A DNA stretch of 39,528 nucleotides, from positions 1-39,528 of the forward strand of contig JAQUCY010000003.1 in NCBI GenBank assembly GCA_028685975.1, given 5' to 3'. The notes under the pieces were generated by a model, which saw only the letters and a program-made list of their open reading frames with translations, was not told the origin of the DNA and did no database searches. The DNA is from Acholeplasmataceae bacterium. Lineage in GTDB: Bacteria > Bacillota_I > Bacilli_A > Acholeplasmatales > UBA5453. The position numbers and the translations under genes are program-made. Numbering within the stretch: position 1 is the stretch's first letter; the number at the start of each line of letters is the position of its first letter. Below, one piece after another: positions 1 through 10,300 of the stretch.

Positions 1-2
1 TT

Positions 3-1226
3 GTTTATTTAGGGATTGTTCAAAACGAAATGAACACCTATTTAGAAGCGGTTGTTGATGATCCAAAGGAGTTTGAAAATAAACATTATCTAGGTTATAT
101 TACAGCTTATGTTGAAGTTAATAACCTAAAAAAAGATGTTAGAGGCGCAATAAATACGTCTACTAACGCAGAACTACTAGCGCCTAATCTAGAGATACAA
201 AAAGAAATTATTTTAGCAGCCGAAGCGGGATACTTTGAGTTTGTCGCAACCAATGGTCAAACGTATTATGTTGGGGTTAAAAAGATTTCTGAAATATCCA
301 GTACAATAACGCATTACTTAGTTGGTGTAATGGATTCTGCTTATGTATCTAATATTAAAAGAACGAGTGCTCAAAGTGATGTCTTGTTATCTTTTGTGGG
401 AACGTTTGTTGCTTTCGCTGTTATTATTGTTGTTGGGAATGTTATCTTAGCTTTATGGAGTCGTGAGATGACTAAGAGAATTAAGAATCTCTCTAATCAA
501 GTTAAAGAATTAGGTGAAACAGGTTATCAAAAACAGATTGAAATAACCGGAAATGATGAAATTAGTGATTTGGGCGAAAACGTTGAACAAATGAGATTAG
601 AAATTGAACACAATGAACGAACTAAACAAGAAATGTTTCAAAACTTGTCTCATGATTTTAAAACACCAATCTCAGTGATAAGGAGTTATGCTGAAGCAAT
701 TGAGGATGGAATTAGTGAACCGAGTGACGCTTCAATTATTATAGAACAAGCTGGAAAACTTGAAGAAAAAGTCAGACGCTTATTAGAATATAACAAATTA
801 GAATATATTGATTCAACAATCCCTTTAGAAGATATAAAACTAAAAAAGGTCATCAAAGAAGTTTTGGATGACTATCGAATTATCTTGTCTAAATTTAAAG
901 TTATTGTTAAATTAGATGATACTGTCTTTAAAGGATTAAGAGAAAATTGGATTACGGTCGTTTCAAATATTTTAGATAACGCAACTAGATATGCTAAAAG
1001 TAAAATTATTATCCGTTTAAAAAACAACAAGCTCTCAATGTATAATGACGGACCACCAATTGAACAGAAATATATTTCTGCCCTCTTTAAACCTTATGAA
1101 AAAGGGACCAAAGGTCAATTTGGATTAGGAATGTCAATTGTACAAAAAACGGTAAACCGATTTGGTTACCGTTTGAGTGTAGAAAATATTAGCGGTGGTG
1201 TCGTCTTTACGATTGAGCCTCAATAA
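3..1226 (+). CDS. Sensor histidine kinase (HAMP + HisKA + HATPase), 5'-truncated by window start
   Basis: Frame open to the window edge upstream of the listed ATG at 30; TM segment, HAMP-like region, H-box QNLSHDFKTPISVIRSYAE, N-box NILDNATRYA, G-box GQFGLGMSIV. Confidence 0.9.
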   Translation, partial: VYLGIVQNEMNTYLEAVVDDPKEFENKHYLGYITAYVEVNNLKKDVRGAINTSTNAELLAPNLEIQKEIILAAEAGYFEFVATNGQTYYVGVKKISEISSTITHYLVGVMDSAYVSNIKRTSAQSDVLLSFVGTFVAFAVIIVVGNVILALWSREMTKRIKNLSNQVKELGETGYQKQIEITGNDEISDLGENVEQMRLEIEHNERTKQEMFQNLSHDFKTPISVIRSYAEAIEDGISEPSDASIIIEQAGKLEEKVRRLLEYNKLEYIDSTIPLEDIKLKKVIKEVLDDYRIILSKFKVIVKLDDTVFKGLRENWITVVSNILDNATRYAKSKIIIRLKNNKLSMYNDGPPIEQKYISALFKPYEKGTKGQFGLGMSIVQKTVNRFGYRLSVENISGGVVFTIEPQ

Positions 1227-1620
1227 TAGCCTCTTTAATAACAATTAAATCGTCTTTAGTATATTTAGATTGATGATTAACACCACGCATTATATAATCA
1301 TCGTTCGGATATCTTGGGATAAGGTGAATGTGAAAGTGAAAGACACTTTGACCCGCTATTTCCCCATTATTATTAACTAAGTTAAGGCCTTCTAGATTGA
1401 AGGCTTTTTTTAATGCTTTTCCTACGATGATACAAACTTTCAACAAGTGTTCGCTGGTTTCCTTATCTAAAGAATATAAATCAGGAAATGGTTTTTTAGG
1501 AACGACTAAAGTGTGTCCTTTGGTAACTTGAGAAATATCTAGGAATGCGATAGCTAATTCATCTTCATAGACAATGTTGCTAGGAATTTCACGATGGATA
1601 ATTTTTTCAAATATGGTCAT
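1207..1620 (-). CDS. HIT family protein (histidine triad nucleotide hydrolase)
   Basis: HIT motif HFHIHLIPR; conserved N-terminal IIHREIPSNIVYEDELAIAFLDI. Confidence 0.93.
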   Translation of the reverse strand: MTIFEKIIHREIPSNIVYEDELAIAFLDISQVTKGHTLVVPKKPFPDLYSLDKETSEHLLKVCIIVGKALKKAFNLEGLNLVNNNGEIAGQSVFHFHIHLIPRYPNDDYIMRGVNHQSKYTKDDLIVIKEAIIEAQS

Positions 1621-1715
1621 TAATTCACTTCTCCTTTTTCTTTTATTATATCATAAAGCTTTACCTCTAAAAGATTTAGTAAGCTAAAGGAGATTAAAAA
1701 AGATGTTTCCATTGG

Positions 1716-1743
1716 TTGAGATAAACGGATATTATGATATAAT
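1716..1743 (+). promoter_or_regulatory. Putative promoter TTGAGA-N16-TATAAT with extended -10 (TGATATAAT), upstream of pduL
   Basis: TTGAGA 1716-1721; TG at 1735-1736; TATAAT 1738-1743. Confidence 0.6.
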
Positions 1744-1767
1744 AAAAAGGAAGTGAGGTATAGTTAA

Positions 1768-2358
1768 ATGAGAAAAATTCCAGTCGGTATTTCTGGTAGA
1801 CACCTCCATTTATCTCAAGAACATTTAGAGATACTATTTGGAAAGGGCTACCAATTAACAAAATTAAAAGATTTAAGCCAACCAGACCAATATGCATGTG
1901 AGGAGAAGGTCGATGTTTATTCACCAGCGGGTAAACTTCAAGCCGGCGTTCGTATTTTAGGTCCGGTTCGTTCTCAAACACAAGTAGAAATTTCAAGAAG
2001 TGATGCCATTAGAGGTAAATTTGTAGCCCCTGTTAGATCCAGTGGTGACGTTAAAGGCAGTGGTGCCGCTAGATTAGTTGGTCCTAAAGGTGAAGTTGAA
2101 ATCACAGAAGGTGTCATTATTGCCGACAGACATATTCATTTTTCACCAGAAGAAGCTAAAGAGTTTGGTGTACAAGATAGAGAAGTAGTGAGTATCTATG
2201 TTGAGGGTGAAAAAAGTGGTATCTTAGGGAATGTCTTATGTAGAGTATCACCAAAATTCCTTTTAGATTGTCATTTAGATACGGATGATGGTGCCGCTTT
2301 TGGTCTATCTAATGGAGATCAAGTTACACTAGTTAAACAATATAAAATAGAACATTAG
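1768..2358 (+). CDS. pduL: Phosphate propanoyltransferase/phosphotransacetylase, PduL family
   Basis: VGISGRHLHLSQEH, GPVRSQTQVEIS, IIADRHIHFSPEEA and CHLDTDDGAAFGL motifs typical of PduL. Confidence 0.92.
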   Translation: MRKIPVGISGRHLHLSQEHLEILFGKGYQLTKLKDLSQPDQYACEEKVDVYSPAGKLQAGVRILGPVRSQTQVEISRSDAIRGKFVAPVRSSGDVKGSGAARLVGPKGEVEITEGVIIADRHIHFSPEEAKEFGVQDREVVSIYVEGEKSGILGNVLCRVSPKFLLDCHLDTDDGAAFGLSNGDQVTLVKQYKIEH

Positions 2359-2379
2359 CCTTTTATAAGGCTTTTTTTC
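2357..2379 (+). terminator. Rho-independent terminator after pduL
   Basis: AGCCTT-ttat-AAGGCT stem followed by T-run. Confidence 0.75.
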
Positions 2380-2392
2380 TTAGAGGTTAATT

Positions 2393-3601
2393 ATGTATAA
2401 AAAACTAGAGCGAAAAAAAGTATTTAGAGACCCTGTTTATGGATATATTAATGTAAAGTATCAATTAATAAGTGATTTAATTGATTCAAAAGCATTTCAA
2501 AGATTAAGAAGAATAACCCATTTAAGTGGGGTTAAAATGGTCTTTCATGGTGCCGAACATTCGAGGTTCAATCATAGTCTAGGGGTTTATAATCTAGCCA
2601 TAAAACTTTTAGATGAAAACGATATTTTAGATCAATACTTCGATGAAAACCAAAAGATGATATTAATGATATCAGCACTACTACATGATATTGGGCACGG
2701 TCCATACTCACATGCCTTTGAGCGTGTTTTTAAACTTGATCATGAAGCTTATGGAGCAAATATAATCTTAAATGATCCAGAGATAAGCGGTTTATTAGAT
2801 AACGCTTCTAAAGGATTAAAAGAAAGTGTTTCGAGTGTTTTATTGAAGACAGGAAAACACCCTGAAATTGAACAATTAGTGAGCAGTCAAATCGACATCG
2901 ATCGACTAGATTATTTAGCTAGAGATGCTTACTACACAGGAGCGAACTACGGTAGATTAGATTTAGATCGAATTATTAGAATGATGGATGTGAAAGATGC
3001 AAATATTGTATACAAAGAAGGGGCAATTCACGCGATTGAAAATTATCTCGTAAGTAGATATCACATGTACTGGCAAGTCTATTATCATCCGGTTGCGAGA
3101 AGTTATGAAATTATGTTAGAAAAGATATTTTTAAGAATTTATGATTTAATTGAGCAACATAAATTAAATGATGAATACACAACCTTAATTAAAAAAGTCA
3201 TTGAAAACAATGTGACATTAGATGAGTATTTAGAACTTGATGATTTTTATGTGAACGCATTTATTAAAAAATATGCCCATCATGAAGATTCAATTTTAAG
3301 TGATCTATGTTCGTCATTTTTAAATCGAAAATTATTTGATTATGTTGAATTTACAGAAAACAATTTAACCAAAATTAGCGAGATTGTTCAAAAATATAAA
3401 GATAATCCTTACTTTATTGAAGAAGAGGTTGTCTCACAAAAAACATACCTAATTAAGGATTATGATATTAAAGCGGAAGACATTCTAATTCTAACTAAAC
3501 AACAAATAGTAAAACGGATAGATGAGGTATCCCCTATAATCAAAGGATTAATCTCATCAGGCATAAAAACAGAAAGAAAGTTGTATTTTAAACATGAATA
3601 G
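2393..3601 (+). CDS. HD-domain phosphohydrolase (YwfO/dGTPase-like)
   Basis: Starts KVFRDPVYGYINV; HD motif ALLHDIGHGPYSHAFE; SSQIDIDRLDYLARDAYYTG. Confidence 0.9.
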   Translation: MYKKLERKKVFRDPVYGYINVKYQLISDLIDSKAFQRLRRITHLSGVKMVFHGAEHSRFNHSLGVYNLAIKLLDENDILDQYFDENQKMILMISALLHDIGHGPYSHAFERVFKLDHEAYGANIILNDPEISGLLDNASKGLKESVSSVLLKTGKHPEIEQLVSSQIDIDRLDYLARDAYYTGANYGRLDLDRIIRMMDVKDANIVYKEGAIHAIENYLVSRYHMYWQVYYHPVARSYEIMLEKIFLRIYDLIEQHKLNDEYTTLIKKVIENNVTLDEYLELDDFYVNAFIKKYAHHEDSILSDLCSSFLNRKLFDYVEFTENNLTKISEIVQKYKDNPYFIEEEVVSQKTYLIKDYDIKAEDILILTKQQIVKRIDEVSPIIKGLISSGIKTERKLYFKHE

Positions 3602-4124
3602 AGTTGTTGTTGTGGTAGAAGGGAACCACGATAAAGCAAAATTAAAAGAAATTTATAAAGATCTTACTATTATTACAACAAACGGTTCCGCGATAGATGA
3701 ACAGGTTATTGAAGAACTTAAAATATTGTCTAAATCATATGAGATTATTTTGTTTTTAGATCCAGACCATGCCGGTAATAGAATAAGAAGAATCTTAACT
3801 AAAGCATTAGTCAATGTTAAACATGCCTATTTAAATCAAGAGGATGCGACAAGTACTAATCAAAAAAAGATTGGTATTGAACACGCTACAAAGGCTAAAA
3901 TCATTGAGGCTTTAAAATTGGTCAAGCCAATTAAAAATGAAACAGATATTACAAAAGATTTTTTATTTGAGCACGGTTATATTGGACAACTTGATTCTAA
4001 GACAAAACGTTTAAATTTACTAAATGCTTTTAATATTGGATATACCAATTCTAAAGGATTAATAGAGAAATTAAATACCTTTGGAATAACTAAAAGTGAG
4101 GTAATTGCTTATGAGCGGTCCTAA
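3594..4124 (+). CDS. rnmV: Ribonuclease M5 (5S rRNA maturation, Toprim)
   Basis: Toprim motifs VVEGNHDKAKLKEI and LFLDPDHAGNRIRR; position upstream of ksgA. Confidence 0.9.
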   Translation: MNRVVVVVEGNHDKAKLKEIYKDLTIITTNGSAIDEQVIEELKILSKSYEIILFLDPDHAGNRIRRILTKALVNVKHAYLNQEDATSTNQKKIGIEHATKAKIIEALKLVKPIKNETDITKDFLFEHGYIGQLDSKTKRLNLLNAFNIGYTNSKGLIEKLNTFGITKSEVIAYERS

Positions 4125-5718
4125 AAAACAATACGGTCAAAACTTCTTAATTAATGAAACCGTTTTAAACAAAATAATTAATGCCAATGACTTAGTCGGT
4201 AAAACGGTTATTGAGATAGGACCGGGTCGAGGAGCATTATCTAAAAAATTGATAGAAAAAGCGAAAACTGTTTACGCTTTTGAGATAGACAAATCATTAA
4301 AAACTTATTTAAATCCACTTGAAGTTAATTATTCTAACTTCCAAGTTGTTTATGAAGATATCTTAAATGTAGATATTGATGAATTTTTAGAAACAAAAGG
4401 AATAGACGAGGCGATATGTGTTGCGAATATCCCATACTATATAACGGGACCGATTATTGAAAAATTGGTTCAAGAAAAAAGAATAAAAAGTTCAACTTTA
4501 ATGGTACAAAAAGAAGTTGCAAACAGAATTACCGCAACTCCAAATAACCGGGAATATGGGGCATTGACTGTTTTACTAGGTTCTCAATATGAAATTAGAA
4601 AAATTATAAATGTTAAAAATACAAGTTTTTTCCCTGCACCAAAAGTTGATAGCGCAGTAATAAAACTGGATAGAACATTTAAATATCAACCCTCTATTGA
4701 AGATGAAGAATTCTTTGTTGGATTAGTGAATGGGTCATTTAAACAAAAAAGAAAAACATTACTAAATAATCTATCGGATTATTTTAAAGTTTCGAAACAA
4801 GTTCTAGAAAATAAGATAACTTTAATCAATCCTGATTTTAATCCACTTGCACGAGCTGAAAGTTTAAGTGTTGAAGATTTTATCATGCTATCTAATAATC
4901 TATATATTTCTGAAAAAGCTTATGCAAAGATTAATTTATCATTAGAAGTGACAGGCACATCCGGAAATTATCACGATTTAGAAAGTATTGTTGTGCCAAT
5001 AAACGTATATGACACTTTGTTATTTGAATTATCGGAAAAAGATGAGGTTGTTTCAAATATTGAAATTATGAATAACAATATCTATGGTGCCATTAAGTTA
5101 TTTAAAGATACATTTAATATTGATAAACAGGTTAAAATAACGGTTGATAAAAAAATTCCAATTGGTTATGGTTTAGGGGGCTCAAGTGCTGATATAAGTG
5201 CTACCTTAAGAGGATTGAACAGATTATTCAAACTAAATAAACCTTTAAGTGAACTAGAACCTCTCGCAAATAAGCTAGGGAGCGATACGTTGTTTTGTTT
5301 GTACAATAAGAGAGCTTTTATTTATGGAAGAGGCGATAAAATTAGGTTTTATGATTCTAAAGAAAAACTTAAATTTTTAGTTATTTATCCAGAAGTATCT
5401 CTTCAAACTAAAGATGTATTTAATGTATTTGATAATTTAAATGAAAAACCGGTATATCACGGTTTTGAAACTTATTTAATCAAAGAGGATTATAATAATC
5501 TCATATTATATATGAAAAATGATTTACTAAACGCTTCGTTTAAGATAAATGAATCTCTAAAAAACTTATATGAAAGTTTATCTAATGAGGGTTTAAATGT
5601 TCATATGTCAGGATCAGGTCCAGCCATGTTTTTAGTAAATCCAACACGAAATGAAAAGAAAAAAGCTGCCCAAATTTTAAGAAAAAATGTAAAATTAGAA
5701 ACAGCTGAAGAAATCTAA
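4111..5718 (+). CDS. ksgA-ispE: Fusion protein: 16S rRNA dimethyladenosine transferase KsgA (N-term) + 4-diphosphocytidyl-2-C-methyl-D-erythritol kinase IspE (C-term)
   Basis: Single uninterrupted ORF (track start is TTG 4105; ATG 4111 preferred). KsgA: KKQYGQNFLIN, IEIGPGRGALS, VANIPYYITGPI. IspE (GHMP kinase): SEKAYAKINLSLEV, IPIGYGLGGSSADISATLRGLN, MSGSGPAMFL. Junction near 4885. Confidence 0.9.
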   Translation: MSGPKKQYGQNFLINETVLNKIINANDLVGKTVIEIGPGRGALSKKLIEKAKTVYAFEIDKSLKTYLNPLEVNYSNFQVVYEDILNVDIDEFLETKGIDEAICVANIPYYITGPIIEKLVQEKRIKSSTLMVQKEVANRITATPNNREYGALTVLLGSQYEIRKIINVKNTSFFPAPKVDSAVIKLDRTFKYQPSIEDEEFFVGLVNGSFKQKRKTLLNNLSDYFKVSKQVLENKITLINPDFNPLARAESLSVEDFIMLSNNLYISEKAYAKINLSLEVTGTSGNYHDLESIVVPINVYDTLLFELSEKDEVVSNIEIMNNNIYGAIKLFKDTFNIDKQVKITVDKKIPIGYGLGGSSADISATLRGLNRLFKLNKPLSELEPLANKLGSDTLFCLYNKRAFIYGRGDKIRFYDSKEKLKFLVIYPEVSLQTKDVFNVFDNLNEKPVYHGFETYLIKEDYNNLILYMKNDLLNASFKINESLKNLYESLSNEGLNVHMSGSGPAMFLVNPTRNEKKKAAQILRKNVKLETAEEI

Positions 5719-5726
5719 ATATAAAT

Positions 5727-5735
5727 TGTTATAAT
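5727..5735 (+). promoter_or_regulatory. Putative extended -10 promoter upstream of prs
   Basis: TGTTATAAT with no clear -35, 23 nt upstream of the prs ATG. Confidence 0.5.
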
Positions 5736-5757
5736 AGTCATAGGAGGCTTAAACGAA

Positions 5758-6732
5758 ATGATAGTAGATGGAAAAAAAGTTCAATTATTTGCCCTTTCTT
5801 CAAATAAAAAAATTGCTGAAGAAATTTCTAGAGAATCGGGCATTCCCTTGTCAAGCTGTACAATCTCAAGATTTGCTGATGGGGAAATCAGTATTAATAT
5901 TGAGGAATCAGTAAGAGGGAACCACATTTTCGTGGTACAATCAACTTCCAAACCAGTCAACGAAAATCTAATGGAAGTATTAATTATGTGTGATGCTTTA
6001 AAAAGAGCTAGTGCATCTTCAATAACAATTATTATGCCTTATTTTGGTTATTCAAGACAAGATAGAAAAGCAAAATCAAGACAACCGATTACTGCGAAAC
6101 TCGTTGCTGATTTAATTCAAACTGCTGGCGCAAATCGTGTCATAAGTATAGATTTACATGCGGGGCAAATTCAAGGATTCTTTGATATCCCAATCGATAA
6201 TTTTCCAGCTGCACCACTTCTCGCTAGTCGATTTGATAAAATTAGAAATGAAGATATCGTTGTTGTATCACCCGACCACGGGGGCACTACCAGAGCTAGA
6301 GCGTTCGCAAGGTTTTTTGATGCCTCTATTGCGATTATTGATAAAAGAAGACCAGAACCGAATGTTGCTGTTGCAATGAATGTTATCGGAGAGGTTAAAG
6401 GAAAAACTTGTATCCTTATTGATGATATCATTGATACCGGAGGTACTTTGGTAGCTGCTACAGATGCATTGTTAGCAGAAGGAGCAGTTAAAGTTTATGG
6501 TTGTGCTACTCACGCTGTCTTTTCAGATGATGCATTAAATAGATTAGAAAATTCTAGAATGGGAAAAATTGTTGTAACCAATACAATCGATCATCCAGAA
6601 TTTAAATCTTCTAAAAAAATTATCGTTTTATCAATCGGTGAACTACTAGGTAAATCCATCTGCAACATCGTAAAAGATGAACCAATCAGCCAAATTTTTG
6701 AAAATATTTATAAAGATAGAGACAAAGCATGA
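5758..6732 (+). CDS. prs: Ribose-phosphate pyrophosphokinase
   Basis: PYFGYSRQDRKAKSRQPITAKLVADL, SIDLHAGQIQGFFDIP, VVSPDHGGTTRAR, CILIDDIIDTGGTL. Confidence 0.97.
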   Translation: MIVDGKKVQLFALSSNKKIAEEISRESGIPLSSCTISRFADGEISINIEESVRGNHIFVVQSTSKPVNENLMEVLIMCDALKRASASSITIIMPYFGYSRQDRKAKSRQPITAKLVADLIQTAGANRVISIDLHAGQIQGFFDIPIDNFPAAPLLASRFDKIRNEDIVVVSPDHGGTTRARAFARFFDASIAIIDKRRPEPNVAVAMNVIGEVKGKTCILIDDIIDTGGTLVAATDALLAEGAVKVYGCATHAVFSDDALNRLENSRMGKIVVTNTIDHPEFKSSKKIIVLSIGELLGKSICNIVKDEPISQIFENIYKDRDKA

Positions 6733-7295
6733 AACTAATTATTGGGCTTGGTAACCCTGGTGAAAAATATGAAGCAACTAGACATAATGTCGGATATGAT
6801 GCTTTAAGTTTATTCGCTGAAGCCAACCAAATTACTTTTAAATATGAGCCTTCCTATGAGGGAATGATTGGAACATACCTAAAAGATGGTAAGAAAGCAA
6901 TTTTATTAAAGCCAACCACATTTATGAATTTATCGGGTAGAAGTGTATTTAAAGTTATGAACTACTTTAAAATAGACATCACGGATATTTTAGTCATAAG
7001 CGATGATGCAAACCTTGAACTTGGTCAATTAAGATTAAGGTTATCAGGTAGCGATGGTGGCCATAATGGATTGAAAGATATCATCCGTATACTAGAAACA
7101 GATAACTTTAAACGGTTAAGAATTGGAATTTCAAAGAACGGAAACATGATTGATTTTGTTTTAAAGAAATTCTCAAAAAAAGAACGTGAAGTTATCAATA
7201 TTAGTTTAAATGAAACAACATATTTACTGACTGACTTCATTGAAGATGTGGACTTTGAAAGAATTATGACAAAGTTTAATTCAAAAAAGCAGTAA
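6729..7295 (+). CDS. pth: Peptidyl-tRNA hydrolase
   Basis: LIIGLGNPGEKYEATRHNVGYDAL, LLKPTTFMNLSGRSV, GGHNGLKDI. Confidence 0.97.
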   Translation: MKLIIGLGNPGEKYEATRHNVGYDALSLFAEANQITFKYEPSYEGMIGTYLKDGKKAILLKPTTFMNLSGRSVFKVMNYFKIDITDILVISDDANLELGQLRLRLSGSDGGHNGLKDIIRILETDNFKRLRIGISKNGNMIDFVLKKFSKKEREVINISLNETTYLLTDFIEDVDFERIMTKFNSKKQ

Positions 7296-7309
7296 AAACT
7301 AAAAATTTT

Positions 7310-7350
7310 AACACAGGCGGTTTGTGAAAACCGTCCGTGTTTTGACGTCT
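7310..7350 (+). terminator. Hairpin between pth and mfd, possible terminator or attenuator
   Basis: AACACaGGCGGTTT / AAACCGTCcGTGTT long stem with one mismatch and one G-U; only a short T run follows. Confidence 0.4.
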
Positions 7351-7359
7351 TGAGGTAAA

Positions 7360-10300
7360 ATGGATACTATAATAAAACATTATAAACAACTAAATACATT
7401 TAATAAAATTATCCAACTATCGGGTGGTCTTTTGATTACAGACTTAACAGATAATTTCTTATCTAGTCTAATAGCAACTGACTATTGTGAGGGGAATAAC
7501 ACTATCTTTGTAGTATTACCTAACTTATCAAAAGCACAACTATACTATGATATGTTAAGTAGTATTTTAGAACCTGAAGACGTATTGTTTTATCCTTCAG
7601 ATGAACCTTTAACAAATCTATTGGCATTATCTTCAAAAACATTTAAAATAGAACGCATTTTTACAATTGGTGAATTAGTTGAGGGAAATAAGAAAGTAGT
7701 TGTTTTAAATCAAGCAGCTATTCAAAATAAAGTATTAAATAAATCTAATTGGCTTAATGCAATCCTAAACTTAAAAATTGGTGATAACTATGATTTACAC
7801 GAACTGGCAGAAAGATTAGTGACTTATGGGTATGATAGACAGTACCAAGTTCTAAAAACGGGGGAATTTAGTATTAGAGGGTCAATCTTTGATATTTATC
7901 CAATTGGTGCTGAAAAACCGTTTAGAATTGACTTTTTTGATACTGAGATTGACACAATTAAACTATTTGATCCTGAAACTCAAGTATCTATAGGTAGAAC
8001 TGAAACGGTTAAAATATTACCTATAAATGAATTATTCTATAGTGATAAGCAAAAGGATGAAGTTGTCTTAAAAATTGAGAAGTATCTTGAAAATAATCTA
8101 TTATCAGAACTAGAAAAAGATAAAACAAATGACGATTTGGATCAATTATACAATAGAGAAAATTTAGAAAATTTAAAACAATATATTCCTTTTTTTAATG
8201 AAACGGAAAATTGTTTATTTGATTTCGTCACTAATCGAAAAATCTATTTTGTCGCCATTGATAAAATGAAACTAAACGAAGACCGAGTTCATGAAGATTT
8301 AAACAGCTATGTTTCTACTGAGAAAATTGCATTATATGCAGGTATTCCATTTTTAATTGACTTGAATGATTTGTTGAAATATGAGCATCACGAAGCTAAG
8401 ATGATCGGGACCGAAATGGATAAAAACCCATTTAGAGTATATGCTAGAGAAGTGATTTCTTATCAGGGAAATGACCATACTTTTATTAATGAACTTAAAA
8501 CTACTCAAGAGATGATGGTTGTGGGGTTTATTCAAGAATCTAGATTTCTTAAATTTAGAACCTCTTTAGAATTAGAAGAAATCCCTTTCGAGATCAATCC
8601 AAATAGAATCAAACAAAATCAAATTAATATCTTTTATCCTTCTAATTTATTAAGTTTTACACTATATCATTCAAATATGACCTTTATGAATGAGTCGGAC
8701 ATATATGATTTTAAAACACATAAAAGAAAGATTCGTTATAAATCAGTATTGAGTGAAACAGTTAAAATTGGTCATATAAATGATCTTCAAACGGGAGATT
8801 ATGTTGTTCACTATGATTATGGGATTGGTGAATATAAGGGCATAAAAACCATGGAGTTATCCGGGTATAAAAGAGATTATATCCATATTGGTTATTATGG
8901 CACTGATTATCTTTATATACCAGTGGATCAAATTGATAAAATATTAAAATATTCTTCAAAAGAAGGTCATGTTCCTAGCTTAACGAAACTTGGAACCAAC
9001 CAATGGTCAAACACCAAGAAGAGAATCAAAAAGAAGTTGAACGATCTATCTGACCGTCTTTTACAACTATACGCAGAAAGAGAAGAGGCCAAAGGATTTA
9101 AATTCTTACCAAATGAAAAAATGCATGAAGACTTTGCAAGAGATTTTGAGTACATAGAAACACCAGATCAAATCAAAGCTATAGAAGCTGTTACAAAAGA
9201 TATGGAAAGTGAAAAACCAATGGATCGGTTGATTTGTGGGGATGTAGGTTATGGTAAGACAGAGGTTGCCATGCGAGCGGCATTCAAAGCTGTCTTTAGT
9301 GGGAAACAAGTAGCTTACTTAGTTCCAACGACTGTACTTGCTAGACAGCATTACAACGCTTTTAAGAAACGTTTTGATTCTTACGGGATTACAGTTGAAA
9401 TATTAAGTAGATTTGTGAGTACAAAAAATCAAACCTCTTTAGTTAAAAAAATCAAACAAGGCTTAGTAGATATTGTGATAGGCACACATCGATTATTAAG
9501 TAAAGATATCGTATTTAAAGACTTGGGTTTATTGGTCATAGATGAAGAACAGCGTTTTGGAGTTGAACACAAAGAAAAGATTAAAGAAATGAAGACGAAT
9601 ATTGATTGTTTATCTCTATCCGCAACCCCAATCCCAAGAACACTTCAAATGTCGCTTGTTGGAATAAAAGACTTATCCATGATTGAAACCCCTCCACTCA
9701 ACAGATATCCTATTCAAACATATATATTAGAAAGACATCCTTCGATTGTTAAAGAAGCAATCGAAAGGGAAATCGCAAGAGGCGGCCAAGTGTATTATTT
9801 ATACAATAAAGTGTATGATATTGATTTAATGAGTTTAAAAATTAAAGAGTTGGTGCCTGAAGCTAAAGTGGCGTTTGCTCATGGTAAATTAAACAGGGAT
9901 GAACTTCAAGATGTCATTAGTGATTTCGTTGATAAGAGATTTGATGTACTGGTATCAACCACTATTATAGAAACAGGTATTGATATTCCTAATACCAATA
10001 CCTTGATTATTCATGATGCTGATAAATTTGGATTATCTCAACTTTATCAAATTAGAGGTAGAGTGGGTAGAAGTGATAAGATAGCCTATGCTTATATGAT
10101 GTATGATCGTAAAAAGGTCTTATCAGATGACGCTTCTAAAAGACTTAAAACCATTAAAGACTTTCAAGAATTAGGCAGTGGGTTTAAGATTGCAATGCGT
10201 GATCTTTCAATACGTGGTGCAGGTGATTTATTAGGAGAAGAACAATCCGGATTTATTGATAGCGTTGGGTTAGAAGTTTATTTGAAGATGTTAGAAGAAG

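Noticed and set aside
1694-1996. 100-aa minus-strand ORF overlapping the start of pduL
   Set aside because: Antisense to the conserved PduL N-terminus and to its promoter; no family resemblance
4105-4111. TTG start of the KsgA-IspE ORF as given in the track
   Set aside because: The ATG at 4111 gives MSGPKKQYGQNFLIN and has a GTGAGG-like RBS upstream, so I prefer it as the start
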